33,668 nt of DNA from JBIOYL01 sp044870185 (GTDB lineage: Bacteria > Actinomycetota > CALGFH01), in contig JBIOYL010000434.1 of the NCBI GenBank assembly GCA_044870185.1, positions 1 to 33,668 on the forward strand. Reading direction: 5' to 3'. A model generated the notes under the pieces. It did not search any database. It had not been told where the DNA came from and worked only from the letters and a program-made list of their open reading frames with translations. A program made the translations under genes and the position numbers. How positions within the stretch are numbered: the stretch's first letter is position 1; every line of letters starts with the position of its first letter. This document shows positions 15,569 to 23,081 of this stretch, in pieces.

Positions 15569-16021
15569 CTACCGCACCTCGAAGGCGGCCTGGGCCAGGA
15601 TCCGCGGGTCGAAGGGCAGGTGGTCGGCGGCGACGAACTCGACCCGCACGACGTGCGGCCCGGGCGGCAGGGTGGGGAGCCGTTGCTGGAGCCCGTAGGT
15701 CATCGAGATGATCTTCCCGTCCACCTGCACGTGGACGTGGCCCTGGTCCGGCCGGATGGCGGTTGTGGTCGTGGCCACGATGCGGGCGCCGCTCAGGGCG
15801 AGCTTGAGCTCGACCGGGTTGCCATGGACGAGCTGGCCGTTGCGCGGGGCAAGGATCGACAGCTTGGCCGGGCTGCTCGGCCGGCTGGCCGCGGCGGTGC
15901 TGGACGGCGGGGAGCTTGGCTTGGTCGAGCTTGGGCTCGAGCAGGCGCCGAGCCCCACGGCCGCCAGCAGGACCGCCACGAGCGCGACGCCGGGCCGGGC
16001 GGGGATCCGAGCTCGCTGCAC
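15569..16021 (-). CDS. Small envelope lipoprotein downstream of CopCD
   Basis: 150 residues. The signal peptide ends in lipobox LGAC with Cys27. A Ser/Pro/Thr-rich linker and a domain of about 100 residues follow, beginning KLSILAPRNGQLVHGNPVEL, with DQGHVHVQVDGKIIS and a closing LPTLPPGPHVVRVEFVAADH. The HVHV-containing segment recalls small periplasmic beta-sandwich domains near copper genes, but no fixed metal motif is recognised. The GTG at 16021 is chosen because AGGAGG lies 7 nt upstream; an in-frame GTG overlapping the CopCD stop (16042) is the alternative. It is probably co-transcribed with copCD. A role in copper or envelope stress is inference. Confidence 0.72.
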   Translation of the reverse strand: MQRARIPARPGVALVAVLLAAVGLGACSSPSSTKPSSPPSSTAAASRPSSPAKLSILAPRNGQLVHGNPVELKLALSGARIVATTTTAIRPDQGHVHVQVDGKIISMTYGLQQRLPTLPPGPHVVRVEFVAADHLPFDPRILAQAAFEVR

Positions 16022-16038
16022 CGTGGCGCCTCCTGCCG

Positions 16039-18078
16039 TCACGAGATCACCTGGGCGAAGTGGACGCTGACCGGGCCGCCGGGCAGCGCCGCGTCGATCT
16101 GGAACGACCAGCGACCCCGCGTGAGCTGGACGTCGCCGATGAAGTGCCCGCCGCCGAAGCGGAGCAGGCCGACCGGGCGCGTGCCGCCGTCCGGGCCGGT
16201 GGCCGTGACTCGGATCCGGCCGACCCGCTGCTCGCCGCCGGCGGCGGTGAAGAACGTCAGGTGCACGAGGTCGGTCCCCGGGTGTCCCGGGTCGAGGAAG
16301 GCCTGCAGCGAGCCTCCCGGGGGCAGCGTGATCGTGTACAGCGGCGGCTCTCCCGGCGCCCGCGAGACCTTGACCTGGGAGGGGGCCGCCCGGACGGTCA
16401 CCTGCAGCGGCACGGTGACCGCGCCGGACGCGCTCTGGACCAGCAGCGAGACGCTCCAGGCGCCGGCGATCGACAGCATGCTGCCCCGGCCGTGCCAGAG
16501 CCCATCGGCGCCCCGGGCCAGGTCGAGGGTGGAGGCGCCCACCTCGGGCCGGGCTGGGAGCGAGAAGCGCAGCTGCACGGCCCGGGCCTGGACCGGCGCG
16601 CCGGAGTCGTAGTCGTCCAGCCTCGCCGTGAACCCGTTCGGGCCGGCCGTGCCCGGCGTGATGCTCACGGTCGCCCGGACCGAGGTCGCATAGTCGTTGC
16701 CGGTCACCACGACCGACGGCGGCGCCGGCCGGGGTGGCCGCCGCGCCGTGGCCGCGAACGACGCCGGTGGCAGCTCGCTGAGCAGCGCCGCCGCGACCAG
16801 CACCGCCACGGCGACCGTGAGCTCGCCACGCATCGACCTGCGCAGCGTGCCGAGCCGGCCGGCCGGCACCAGGCGGAAGTGGTTGACGGTGCCGAGGCCG
16901 AGCAGCACGGCGACCAGTCCCACCTTGACGGCCAGCGTGCGGCCGAAGCCGGTGCTCACCAGGCGGTGCCAGCTGCCCACCTCGTTGAGCGCGCGTTCCA
17001 GCCCGGTGACGGCCACGGCCGCGAGTGCGACGGTCGCCACCCGCGAGAACCGGACCGCCGCGGCCGCCTTGGCGGCCGCCCCCCGCAGGCCGGCCAGGAG
17101 CCAGGCGATGCCGCCGATCCATACCCCGACGGCGAGCAGGTGCAGCCATTGTGCGGCCAGGTTCAGCCAGCGGATCGACGACGCGCCGGCCGCATGCCCG
17201 GCCAGCACGTGGATGCCCATGGCGCCGGCCGTGACCAGGGCGAGCCCGGCGAGCAGGCCGCGGTGGTCCGGGCGGGTCATGACCGCCGCGGCCACGGCGG
17301 CGGCCGCCGCGAGCGCGACCGCCTGCCACACCAGCCACCGGCCGGCGGTCGAGGTGAGCAGGCTGCCCAGCGGGATGCCGACGTCGGCGCGCTCGGCCAG
17401 CGCCATGGCGGCCAGCCCGCCGGCGGCGAGCACCATGGCGGCGGCCAACAGCAGCGGGGACCGGCCGGGCAGGCCGCCGCGGAACACGGCCAGGCCGGCC
17501 ACGGCCGCGCCGAGCAGCAGCGCGAGCCCCCAGTAGAAGGCGAGCCGGCCGCCGACGGCGAGCGGGGACGGCGACGGGGTGCGTGGCGTGGCGCTCGTCC
17601 CGGCGGCCGGCTGGGCGGCGGGTGCGGCCACGCCGACGCCGAACGCGAACGCCCCCGCGCTCACGTGCCCGTCGACGCGGGACACGGTCCGCCAGGCGAC
17701 GGTGTAGGTGCCGTCGCCAAGCGGGCCCAGCGGCACCTGGAGCTGGAGTGGGCGCCCGGGCACCGGCCCGGCCTTGCCGGCCTCGACCGTCTGCCCGGCG
17801 GAGTCCAGCACGTGGATGGTGGACAGGGCCGGGTCGGGGGCCTCGGTGAAGGTGAGCACCACGGCCTTGGGCGGGGCGGCCAGCGACGCCCCGTCGGTCG
17901 GGTCGGAGCTGCGCACGAGCGCGTGCGCCGCGGCCGGCAGGACCGCCGCGGCCGCAAGCCACAGGCCGGCGAGCACGGCCAGGGCGGCCATGGCGGTGCC
18001 GCGCCGCATGGTCAGGGCGGCCATGGCGGCGCCGCGCCGCATGGTCAGGGCCTTTGGTCTCGGTCTTCTTGCTGCCAT
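16039..18078 (-). CDS. CopC-CopD fusion, copper transport/resistance membrane protein
   Basis: A 679-residue protein. The signal peptide ends AAAHA, so the mature protein begins with the copper-ligand His of CopC (HALVRSSDPTDGASL). The CopC domain (about residues 52-150) ends with SRVDGHVSAGAFAFGV, carrying the second conserved His region. Then come about eight hydrophobic helices of a CopD domain (AERADVGIPLGSLL; NLAAQWLHLLAVGVWIGG). A roughly 200-residue beta-rich extracytoplasmic C-terminus follows, like the tail of YcnJ proteins. Such fusions import or handle copper, often for cuproenzyme assembly. The N-terminus has a 33-nt tandem duplication offering several starts; the ATG at 18078 is the outermost. 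The following lipoprotein is closely linked. Confidence 0.88.
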   Translation of the reverse strand: MAARRPRPKALTMRRGAAMAALTMRRGTAMAALAVLAGLWLAAAAVLPAAAHALVRSSDPTDGASLAAPPKAVVLTFTEAPDPALSTIHVLDSAGQTVEAGKAGPVPGRPLQLQVPLGPLGDGTYTVAWRTVSRVDGHVSAGAFAFGVGVAAPAAQPAAGTSATPRTPSPSPLAVGGRLAFYWGLALLLGAAVAGLAVFRGGLPGRSPLLLAAAMVLAAGGLAAMALAERADVGIPLGSLLTSTAGRWLVWQAVALAAAAAVAAAVMTRPDHRGLLAGLALVTAGAMGIHVLAGHAAGASSIRWLNLAAQWLHLLAVGVWIGGIAWLLAGLRGAAAKAAAAVRFSRVATVALAAVAVTGLERALNEVGSWHRLVSTGFGRTLAVKVGLVAVLLGLGTVNHFRLVPAGRLGTLRRSMRGELTVAVAVLVAAALLSELPPASFAATARRPPRPAPPSVVVTGNDYATSVRATVSITPGTAGPNGFTARLDDYDSGAPVQARAVQLRFSLPARPEVGASTLDLARGADGLWHGRGSMLSIAGAWSVSLLVQSASGAVTVPLQVTVRAAPSQVKVSRAPGEPPLYTITLPPGGSLQAFLDPGHPGTDLVHLTFFTAAGGEQRVGRIRVTATGPDGGTRPVGLLRFGGGHFIGDVQLTRGRWSFQIDAALPGGPVSVHFAQVIS
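17981..18046. repeat. 33-nt tandem duplication at the CopCD N-terminus
   Basis: Two 33-nt copies with one mismatch (17981-18013, 18014-18046). They encode ALTMRRG[A/T]AMA twice and multiply the candidate ATG start codons. Confidence 0.9.
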
Positions 18079-18174
18079 GGCTTGCGTACCTTGTCACCGC
18101 CGCACCGCACGCCGGCGGTGCGGCCTCGGCCGGGCGCCGCAGTGCGGCGGCCCGGGCGGGCTGAAGCGGGCCGT

Positions 18175-18780
18175 TCAGGAACAGGAACGCGGCGGGCCAC
18201 GGCCGCCCAGGCCGGCCACGAGCAGCCGGGACGGCCGCCCGGTGCGGGACGGCCACGGGCGGGGCGCACTCGGCGCCGGCGCCGGCGTCCAGGCGGCGCG
18301 CAGCGCCCGACCGGCGGCCGCGGCGCACCGGCCGAGCGTGGCCAGCGCCAGCGCGACGACCAGCGCGACCGCAACCTGGGCAAGCAGCCCGAGCCGGAAC
18401 GTCCGGTCGGCGACCAGGTGGCTCACCGGGACGGCCGACGCCTTCCGCTCGATCGCCTCCTGGACGACGAAGATGCCGACCTGGAGCAGGGCCAGCCGGC
18501 GCCACAGCCGGGTGAGGCGCTCCTGCGAGCCGAGCTGGCCCAGGGCGAGAAGGCCGGACCGGAACTGCTGCACGACCGTCGATGCCACGGCCACACCACA
18601 GAGCACGACGGCGGCCGCGACGGCGTCGACCCAGTAGTTGTGCCCGGTCGCCGCGAGCAGCGTGGCACGCAGGCGGTCGTTCGGCACGCTCAGGGTGTAG
18701 GCGAGCCAGTGCCCGACGACGGTGCCGACGACAGCCGCCGCGGGCACGGACAGGCGGCCGGAGACCGGACGATGAGGCAC
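18175..18780 (-). CDS. Four-helix membrane protein of unknown function
   Basis: A 201-residue protein. Hydrophobic segments are AAAVVGTVVGHWLAYTL, AVAAAVVLCGVAVASTVV, LALLQVGIFVVQEAIE and LLAQVAVALVVALALATL. The first carries GHWLAY and is followed by a polar ATGHNYWVD segment with conserved-looking His residues. The C-terminal 40 residues are Pro/Arg-rich and disordered. I do not recognise the family. It lies 36 bp after the Cax antiporter and about 96 bp before copCD, all on the minus strand. A GTG at 18780 is used. The intergenic gap to copCD has GC-rich inverted repeats, for example GCCGCAGTGCGGC, so expression may differ between the two. Confidence 0.68.
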   Translation of the reverse strand: MPHRPVSGRLSVPAAAVVGTVVGHWLAYTLSVPNDRLRATLLAATGHNYWVDAVAAAVVLCGVAVASTVVQQFRSGLLALGQLGSQERLTRLWRRLALLQVGIFVVQEAIERKASAVPVSHLVADRTFRLGLLAQVAVALVVALALATLGRCAAAAGRALRAAWTPAPAPSAPRPWPSRTGRPSRLLVAGLGGRGPPRSCS

Positions 18781-18816
18781 CGCTGCAGCATACGACGTCC
18801 GCCGCCTCCCGCTCGG

Positions 18817-19929
18817 CTATCCCCACCAGAACGCGGTCGCGATCACACCGTACAGACCGATCAGCGCCACTCCCTCGAGCCAGTTCGACTCCCCGTCGAA
18901 GACGATCAGCGTGGGCAGGACGGTGGCCAGCGCGACGGTCGCCACCAGCAGCGGCGGCAGGACGAGCAGCAGGTGCGCCGTGCCGAGCGCAAAGCTCAGC
19001 AGCACGAGCACGGGCGTCAGGGCCAGGGCGATCTGCAACGGGCTGTTCAGGATCACGCTGACGGCGTAGTCGGCCTTGTTCTGCGCGGCGAGCTGGACGC
19101 CGACCACGTTCTCGACGGCGTTGCCGGCGATGGCCACGATGACCAGACCGGTGAACGCCTGGGACAGGTGCAGCGTCTGGATGGCCGGCTGGAGCGCCTC
19201 GACGAACCAGTCGGACACGAACGCGGCCGCGACGCTGGTGACGGCCAGCACGGTCAGGGCCAGCCACAGCGGCCAGGCGTCCGCCGGCCCCTCGCCGCCC
19301 CCGCCGTCCCGTTCGACGACCGGCGCGCCCCGGAGCGAGAACGGCACGCTGCACGCGAACACCAGCAGGAGCAGCAAGGCCGTGGCGATGCTCAGCGCCT
19401 CCTCATGGCCGGCCGCAGGGGTGTGCAGCCCGTTGACCAGGGTTGGGATGATCAGCGCCGCCACCGCGAGCGTCATCAGCGTGGCGGCGAGACGCGGCAG
19501 CTCCTTGGCGAACCGCTGGGTGCCGTGCCGCAGCCCGCCGATCAGGAAGGCGAGCCCAAGGACCAGCAGGTTGTTGGCCAGGATGGAGCCGATCAGGGCG
19601 GCCTGGACGACCGCGACCAGCCCGGCCCGCAGCGCAAAGACCGCCACGAAGAGCTCGGGCAGGTTGCCGAGGGCTGACTGCAGCACACCGGTGGCGCCCG
19701 CCCCGAGCCGCCCGCCGAGCTGGTCGACGGCGTCGCCGACCACGGCGGCCAGGGTGCCGAGCGCGATCGCCGACACGGCGAAGACCAGGACGTCGCCGGC
19801 GCCGAGCAGGCGCAGGCCGGCGGTGGCCAGGGTCGCCACCAACGCGACGGCCAGGACGACCCGCTCGCTCCGCGTCATCGGGGAGCCCGTGCGGAGCTCC
19901 CCGGTCTCCTGTTGGCCTACGGTGGGCAT
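18817..19929 (-). CDS. Ca2+/H+ (cation/proton) antiporter, CaCA/Cax family
   Basis: A 370-residue protein with about 11 transmembrane helices. The two internally repeated c-motifs are visible: LGNLPELFVAVFAL in the first half and IAGNAVENVVGVQL in the second. Both follow the GNxxE pattern whose acidic residues bind Ca2+ in Cax/ChaA exchangers. A central acidic, glycine-rich loop (ERDGGGGEGPADAW) separates the halves. The start at the ATG at 19929 follows GGGGGAGG; the frame stays open much further upstream only because it runs antisense through tadA. It exports calcium in exchange for protons. Downstream genes on the same strand may be co-transcribed. Confidence 0.9.
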   Translation of the reverse strand: MPTVGQQETGELRTGSPMTRSERVVLAVALVATLATAGLRLLGAGDVLVFAVSAIALGTLAAVVGDAVDQLGGRLGAGATGVLQSALGNLPELFVAVFALRAGLVAVVQAALIGSILANNLLVLGLAFLIGGLRHGTQRFAKELPRLAATLMTLAVAALIIPTLVNGLHTPAAGHEEALSIATALLLLLVFACSVPFSLRGAPVVERDGGGGEGPADAWPLWLALTVLAVTSVAAAFVSDWFVEALQPAIQTLHLSQAFTGLVIVAIAGNAVENVVGVQLAAQNKADYAVSVILNSPLQIALALTPVLVLLSFALGTAHLLLVLPPLLVATVALATVLPTLIVFDGESNWLEGVALIGLYGVIATAFWWG

Positions 19930-20035
19930 GGCCTCCCCCTGTGCTGCCCGGCGGGCCGCCCCTGTGCTCGCGGCGGGCCGCTCGGCGGCCTGGCTGCGCC
20001 CGTTGTATGTACCCGGGTTGGAGAAGGGAATCAGG

Positions 20036-20575
20036 ATGTTGTCCACAATCCCCGATCGCGCTGGCGGCCGGGCCGGCGCCGGCCGGCACCCCGCGGGCGT
20101 TCCCGGCGACCGCCCCATGAACCACGCCGACGCCGAGCGGTGGATGCGGGTGGCGCTCGAGGAGGCTCGGGCGGCCACCGGGCACGCCGACGTCCCGGTC
20201 GGGGCGGTGGTCGTCGGGCCGGACGGGACCGAGCTGGGTCGGGACCGCAACCGGCGCGAGCTCACCGGCGACCCCACCGCCCACGCCGAGGTGCTGGCCA
20301 TGCGGGCGGCCACGCGGGCGCTTGGGACCTGGCGACTCGACGGCTGCTCGCTCGTCGTGACCCTCGAGCCGTGCGTAATGTGCGCCGGGGCGCTCGCCCA
20401 GGCCCGCGTCGCGCAGCTCGTGTTCGGCGCCGACGACCCGAAGGCGGGCGCCGTGGGGTCGCTGTGGGACCTCGTCGGTGACCCCCGCCTGCCGCACCGG
20501 GTCGAGGTCGTCCGCGGCATCCTGGCCGAGGAATGCGCCGAGGTCCTGCGGGTGTTCTTCCGGTCACGGCGGTAG
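20036..20575 (+). CDS. tadA: tRNA-specific adenosine deaminase (A34 to I34)
   Basis: A CDA-fold zinc deaminase. The zinc site is HAE (DPTAHAEVLAM) plus PCVMC (TLEPCVMCAGAL), and the glutamate of HAE is the proton shuttle. The rest (ARVAQLVFGADDPKAGAVGS, then VVRGILAEECAEVLRVFF) fits bacterial TadA, which converts the wobble adenosine of tRNA-Arg(ACG) to inosine. The ATG at 20036 has GGAGAAGGGA at good spacing and adds 27 residues. The ATG at 20117 (MNHADAERWMRVAL) gives the usual family length but has no clear Shine-Dalgarno sequence. A tRNA-Ser gene follows on the same strand with its own promoter. It is divergent from the Cax antiporter. Confidence 0.92.
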   Translation: MLSTIPDRAGGRAGAGRHPAGVPGDRPMNHADAERWMRVALEEARAATGHADVPVGAVVVGPDGTELGRDRNRRELTGDPTAHAEVLAMRAATRALGTWRLDGCSLVVTLEPCVMCAGALAQARVAQLVFGADDPKAGAVGSLWDLVGDPRLPHRVEVVRGILAEECAEVLRVFFRSRR

Positions 20576-20584
20576 CCGGGCTGT

Positions 20585-20678
20585 GGCGGTGGCCGGCCGG
20601 GGCGGTGACCCGGCCGCAGCGATTACCAGGCCGCGGCGGTGGCCGGGCCGCCGGCGGCGGTGGCCGGCCGGGGCGGTG
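20585..20678. repeat. 23-nt direct repeats between tadA and tRNA-Ser
   Basis: Two perfect 23-nt copies (20585-20607 and 20656-20678), of GGCGGTGGCCGG-type sequence, in a low-complexity G/C stretch upstream of the tRNA promoter. Confidence 0.85.
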
Positions 20679-20693
20679 GCCGGGCGGCTTGGC

Positions 20694-20699
20694 TATACT
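20694..20699 (+). promoter_or_regulatory. -10 element of tRNA-Ser(CGA)
   Basis: TATACT ends 7 nt before the first base of the tRNA, so the primary transcript would begin at or next to the mature 5' end. No convincing -35 is seen in the G/C-rich repeat upstream. Confidence 0.6.
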
Positions 20700-20706
20700 G
20701 CCCGAC

Positions 20707-20793
20707 GGCAAGGTGCCAGAGCGGACGAATGGGACGGTCTCGAAAACCGTTGAGCTCGCAAGGGCTCCCAGGGTTCGAATCCCTGCCTTGCCG
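20707..20793 (+). tRNA. tRNA-Ser, anticodon CGA
   Basis: A class II tRNA of 87 nt with a long variable arm. The acceptor GGCAAGG (20707-20713) pairs with CCTTGCC (20786-20792), with discriminator G20793. The anticodon stem ACGGT/ACCGT encloses loop CTCGAAA, giving anticodon CGA, which reads UCG. The T arm contains GGTTCGAAT. CCA is not encoded. Confidence 0.96.
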
Positions 20794-20820
20794 CATCCAC
20801 CGCAGGAACGCGAAGAGTGG

Positions 20821-20841
20821 GGCACCATGTCACCTGGTGCC
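20821..20841. terminator. Hairpin downstream of tRNA-Ser(CGA)
   Basis: A perfect 7-bp inverted repeat GGCACCA / TGGTGCC with a 7-nt loop, 27 nt after the tRNA. No T-tract follows, so it may be a weak terminator or 3' processing signal. The remaining sequence to 21076 shows no gene. Confidence 0.35.
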
Positions 20842-21076
20842 CTGCCGCCGCCTGCGGGCACGACCGTTGCGCTGCACTTCCGACCGGCTGGCGAGGTGCC
20901 TGTATGGCCGAGCCCGGGCAACAGGTGGTCTGTCACAATCGGTTGCGTAGGTCATGAGAGCTGCCGCACGAGCAGCGCAGCCGGTCGCGCAGGGCGCCCG
21001 CTGACCGTGCCAGCCGCTTCGCTGGTGCAGCGCCATGACCCGAGATCACGTGCCAGTGCATCCGGGAAAGGCCGCC

Positions 21077-21781
21077 ATGCAAGACAACCAGGAACTCGGC
21101 GCGATCTCGCTGCTCCTGGCGCCCGTTCGTTGGCGGCTCTACCAGTACATTCAGGACGCCGACGGGGCGGTCGGCAGGGACGAGGCCGCGCGGGCGGCTG
21201 GGATCTCGCGCAACCTTGCAGCGTTCCACCTGGACCGGATGGCCGAGGCTGGCCTGCTCGCGGTCGAGTACCGCCGGCTGACCGGCCGCAGCGGGCGGGG
21301 CGCGGGGCGTCCCGCCAAGCTCTACCGGGCCGCGGCGCAGCGCATCGCGGTGTCCCTGTCGGCGACGCGCTATCCGCTGGCGGGACGGATCCTCGCGACG
21401 GCCGTGACGGAAAAGGGGGCCGACGAGGACGGCGCGGCCGCCGTCCGCCGGGTCGCCGCCCGCGTGGGTGCGGAGCTCGGCGGGGAGCTGCAGGGGCGGC
21501 TCGGCGCCGACACCGGCCGTCCGCTCGGGCTCGCCGAGCAGGCGGTGCAGAAGCTCGGCTACGACCCCGAGCGCCGCCGCGGCCGACTCGTGCTGCGCAA
21601 CTGCCCGTTCGCCGAGCTGGTGGCCTCGCATCGCGAGCTGATCTGCCCGATGAACCATGCCCTGCTCAGCGGGTTGCTGCCGGCGCTCGGTGCGGCCGGC
21701 CTGTCGGTCGCCGGGCCGCGCCCGCGCCCGAAGCGCCAGCCGGGCTGCTGTGTCGCTATCACGCAGGCGCACGCCGGCTGA
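21077..21781 (+). CDS. SufR-like winged-helix regulator with C-terminal cysteine cluster
   Basis: About 234 residues. The N-terminal winged helix (APVRWRLYQYIQDA; RDEAARAAGISRNLAAFHLD; wing after GRPAKLYRA) is of the ArsR/DeoR-like type seen in SufR. The C-terminus has LRNCPFAELV, ELICPMNHALLSG and PGCCV, a cysteine pattern like that which binds an Fe-S cluster in SufR repressors of suf operons. It could sense iron or redox state. The ATG at 21077 follows GGGAAAGG; an in-frame ATG at 21035 is weaker. The gene is convergent with hemA and their 3' ends overlap by 23 bp. Regulation of hemA is possible but not shown. Confidence 0.8.
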   Translation: MQDNQELGAISLLLAPVRWRLYQYIQDADGAVGRDEAARAAGISRNLAAFHLDRMAEAGLLAVEYRRLTGRSGRGAGRPAKLYRAAAQRIAVSLSATRYPLAGRILATAVTEKGADEDGAAAVRRVAARVGAELGGELQGRLGADTGRPLGLAEQAVQKLGYDPERRRGRLVLRNCPFAELVASHRELICPMNHALLSGLLPALGAAGLSVAGPRPRPKRQPGCCVAITQAHAG

Positions 21782-23081
21782 CCTCCGTCCCGGACGTCCC
21801 GTCGCCGGTCTCCTGGAGCTGGGCGGCGTCGAGGTCGAACATGCGGCACAGGTCGGCGAGCTGCCTGCTGTCGCCGGTGGCCGCCGCCTGTCTGACCATG
21901 ACCGTCGGGCCGTGCAGCAGCTTGGCCACCGCCCGCCGCAGCGCGGCGCCGGCCGCCACCCGGTCGATCGACGAGCGCCCTGCCAGCGCCCGCTCGAGCT
22001 CCCGTTCGCACAGCTCCTCGGCGCTTCGGCGCAGCGCCGCGATGATCGGCCCGGCCTGCCGGCCGGCGGTCCAGGCCATGAAGCGCCGCGCCTCCTCCTC
22101 GACGACGCGCTCGCCCGCTCCCAGCGCCGCGGCGAGCCGGGCGGTGTCCTGGAGGCTGGCCTGGCCGAGGTCCTCGAGGTCGAGCAGGAGCGCGCCCGGC
22201 ACCCCCCGGACGGCGGGGTCGACGGTGCGGGGGACGGCCAGGTCGACGAGCACCAGCGGCGCCCCAGCCATCGTCCGCGTCGCCGCAACGCGGCCGACCT
22301 GCCCGGCGTCGACGAGCAGACGCGGCGCGGCCGTGCAGGCGACCACCACGTCGGCCGCGGCCAAGCCGTGGTCCAGCCCGGCCAGCGCCAGTGCCCGTCC
22401 CGCACGCCCCGCCAACCGTTCGGCCCGCTCCTGGCTGCGGCTGCACACCAGCGGTGTGGCGGCGAGCTCCCGCACCCGCTCCACCACCACCGTGGCGATC
22501 TTGCCCGTCCCCAGCACGAGCACGGTCCGCCCGCAGAGACCGCCGAGCGCAGCCGCGGCAGCGTCCACCGCACTGCGACCGAGCGAGCGGCGTGGGGTGC
22601 CCACCGCCACCTCGCGGCGGACCCGCCGCCCAGCCGACACGGCCCTGCGGAACAGGCCGTCCAGCTCCACGCCGAGCGTGCCGGCGCCGCGGGCCGCGTC
22701 GGCGGCCGCCCGCACCTGCGGCAGGATCTCGATCTCGAAGCGCACCATGGAGTCCAGGCCGGCGGCGACACGGAACAGGTGCCCGACGGTGTCGCCGCCG
22801 GTGCGCAGTGCCAGCGCCGGGCCGAGCACGCCGGGTTCGACCCCGCGGTCCTCGGCCAGGAAGCGAGCCAGGCGCGCCACATCGGGCGTCCCGGCGAAGG
22901 TGGCGTAGACCTCGGTGCGGTTGCAGGTCGACAGGATCACCGCCTCGCGCACGCCCGCGGCGGCGACAAGCTGCGCCAGACCGGCGGGCAGCTCGTCGGG
23001 CCGGTAGGCGAGCCGGTCGAGCAGGGCCAGTGGGGTGTGGTGGTGCGACGCGCCGGCCGAGGCCACGGTCACGGCGTTCAT
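21759..23081 (-). CDS. hemA: Glutamyl-tRNA reductase
   Basis: A 440-residue enzyme that reduces glutamyl-tRNA(Glu) to glutamate-1-semialdehyde, the first step of C5-pathway haem synthesis. The catalytic Cys53 lies in ILSTCNRTEVYA. The NADPH domain has VLVLGTGKIA, and a dimerisation helix region forms the C-terminal third. After GLDSM the usual GEPQILGQ-type motif is altered to RFEIEILPQ, although RRAVSAGRRVRREVAVG downstream is normal. The ATG overlaps the ccmI stop (ATGA, 23081-23078), which makes hemA the last gene of the cytochrome c maturation unit. Haem supply would therefore be tied to its attachment machinery. No other hem gene is in the window. Confidence 0.92.
   Translation of the reverse strand: MNAVTVASAGASHHHTPLALLDRLAYRPDELPAGLAQLVAAAGVREAVILSTCNRTEVYATFAGTPDVARLARFLAEDRGVEPGVLGPALALRTGGDTVGHLFRVAAGLDSMVRFEIEILPQVRAAADAARGAGTLGVELDGLFRRAVSAGRRVRREVAVGTPRRSLGRSAVDAAAAALGGLCGRTVLVLGTGKIATVVVERVRELAATPLVCSRSQERAERLAGRAGRALALAGLDHGLAAADVVVACTAAPRLLVDAGQVGRVAATRTMAGAPLVLVDLAVPRTVDPAVRGVPGALLLDLEDLGQASLQDTARLAAALGAGERVVEEEARRFMAWTAGRQAGPIIAALRRSAEELCERELERALAGRSSIDRVAAGAALRRAVAKLLHGPTVMVRQAAATGDSRQLADLCRMFDLDAAQLQETGDGTSGTEVSRRAPA

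Noticed and set aside
15569..19354. A minus-strand open frame of about 1260 codons
   Set aside because: Only its last 150 codons are real (the lipoprotein). The rest lies in another frame of CopCD, the four-helix protein and Cax, with Arg/Pro/Gly-rich shadow composition.
19930..20520. N-terminal extension of the Cax antiporter
   Set aside because: It is antisense to tadA, lacks motifs, and an ATG with Shine-Dalgarno exists at 19929.
20533..22908. Plus-strand open frame of about 790 codons
   Set aside because: It runs through the tRNA, then antisense to hemA, and has shadow composition with no motif.
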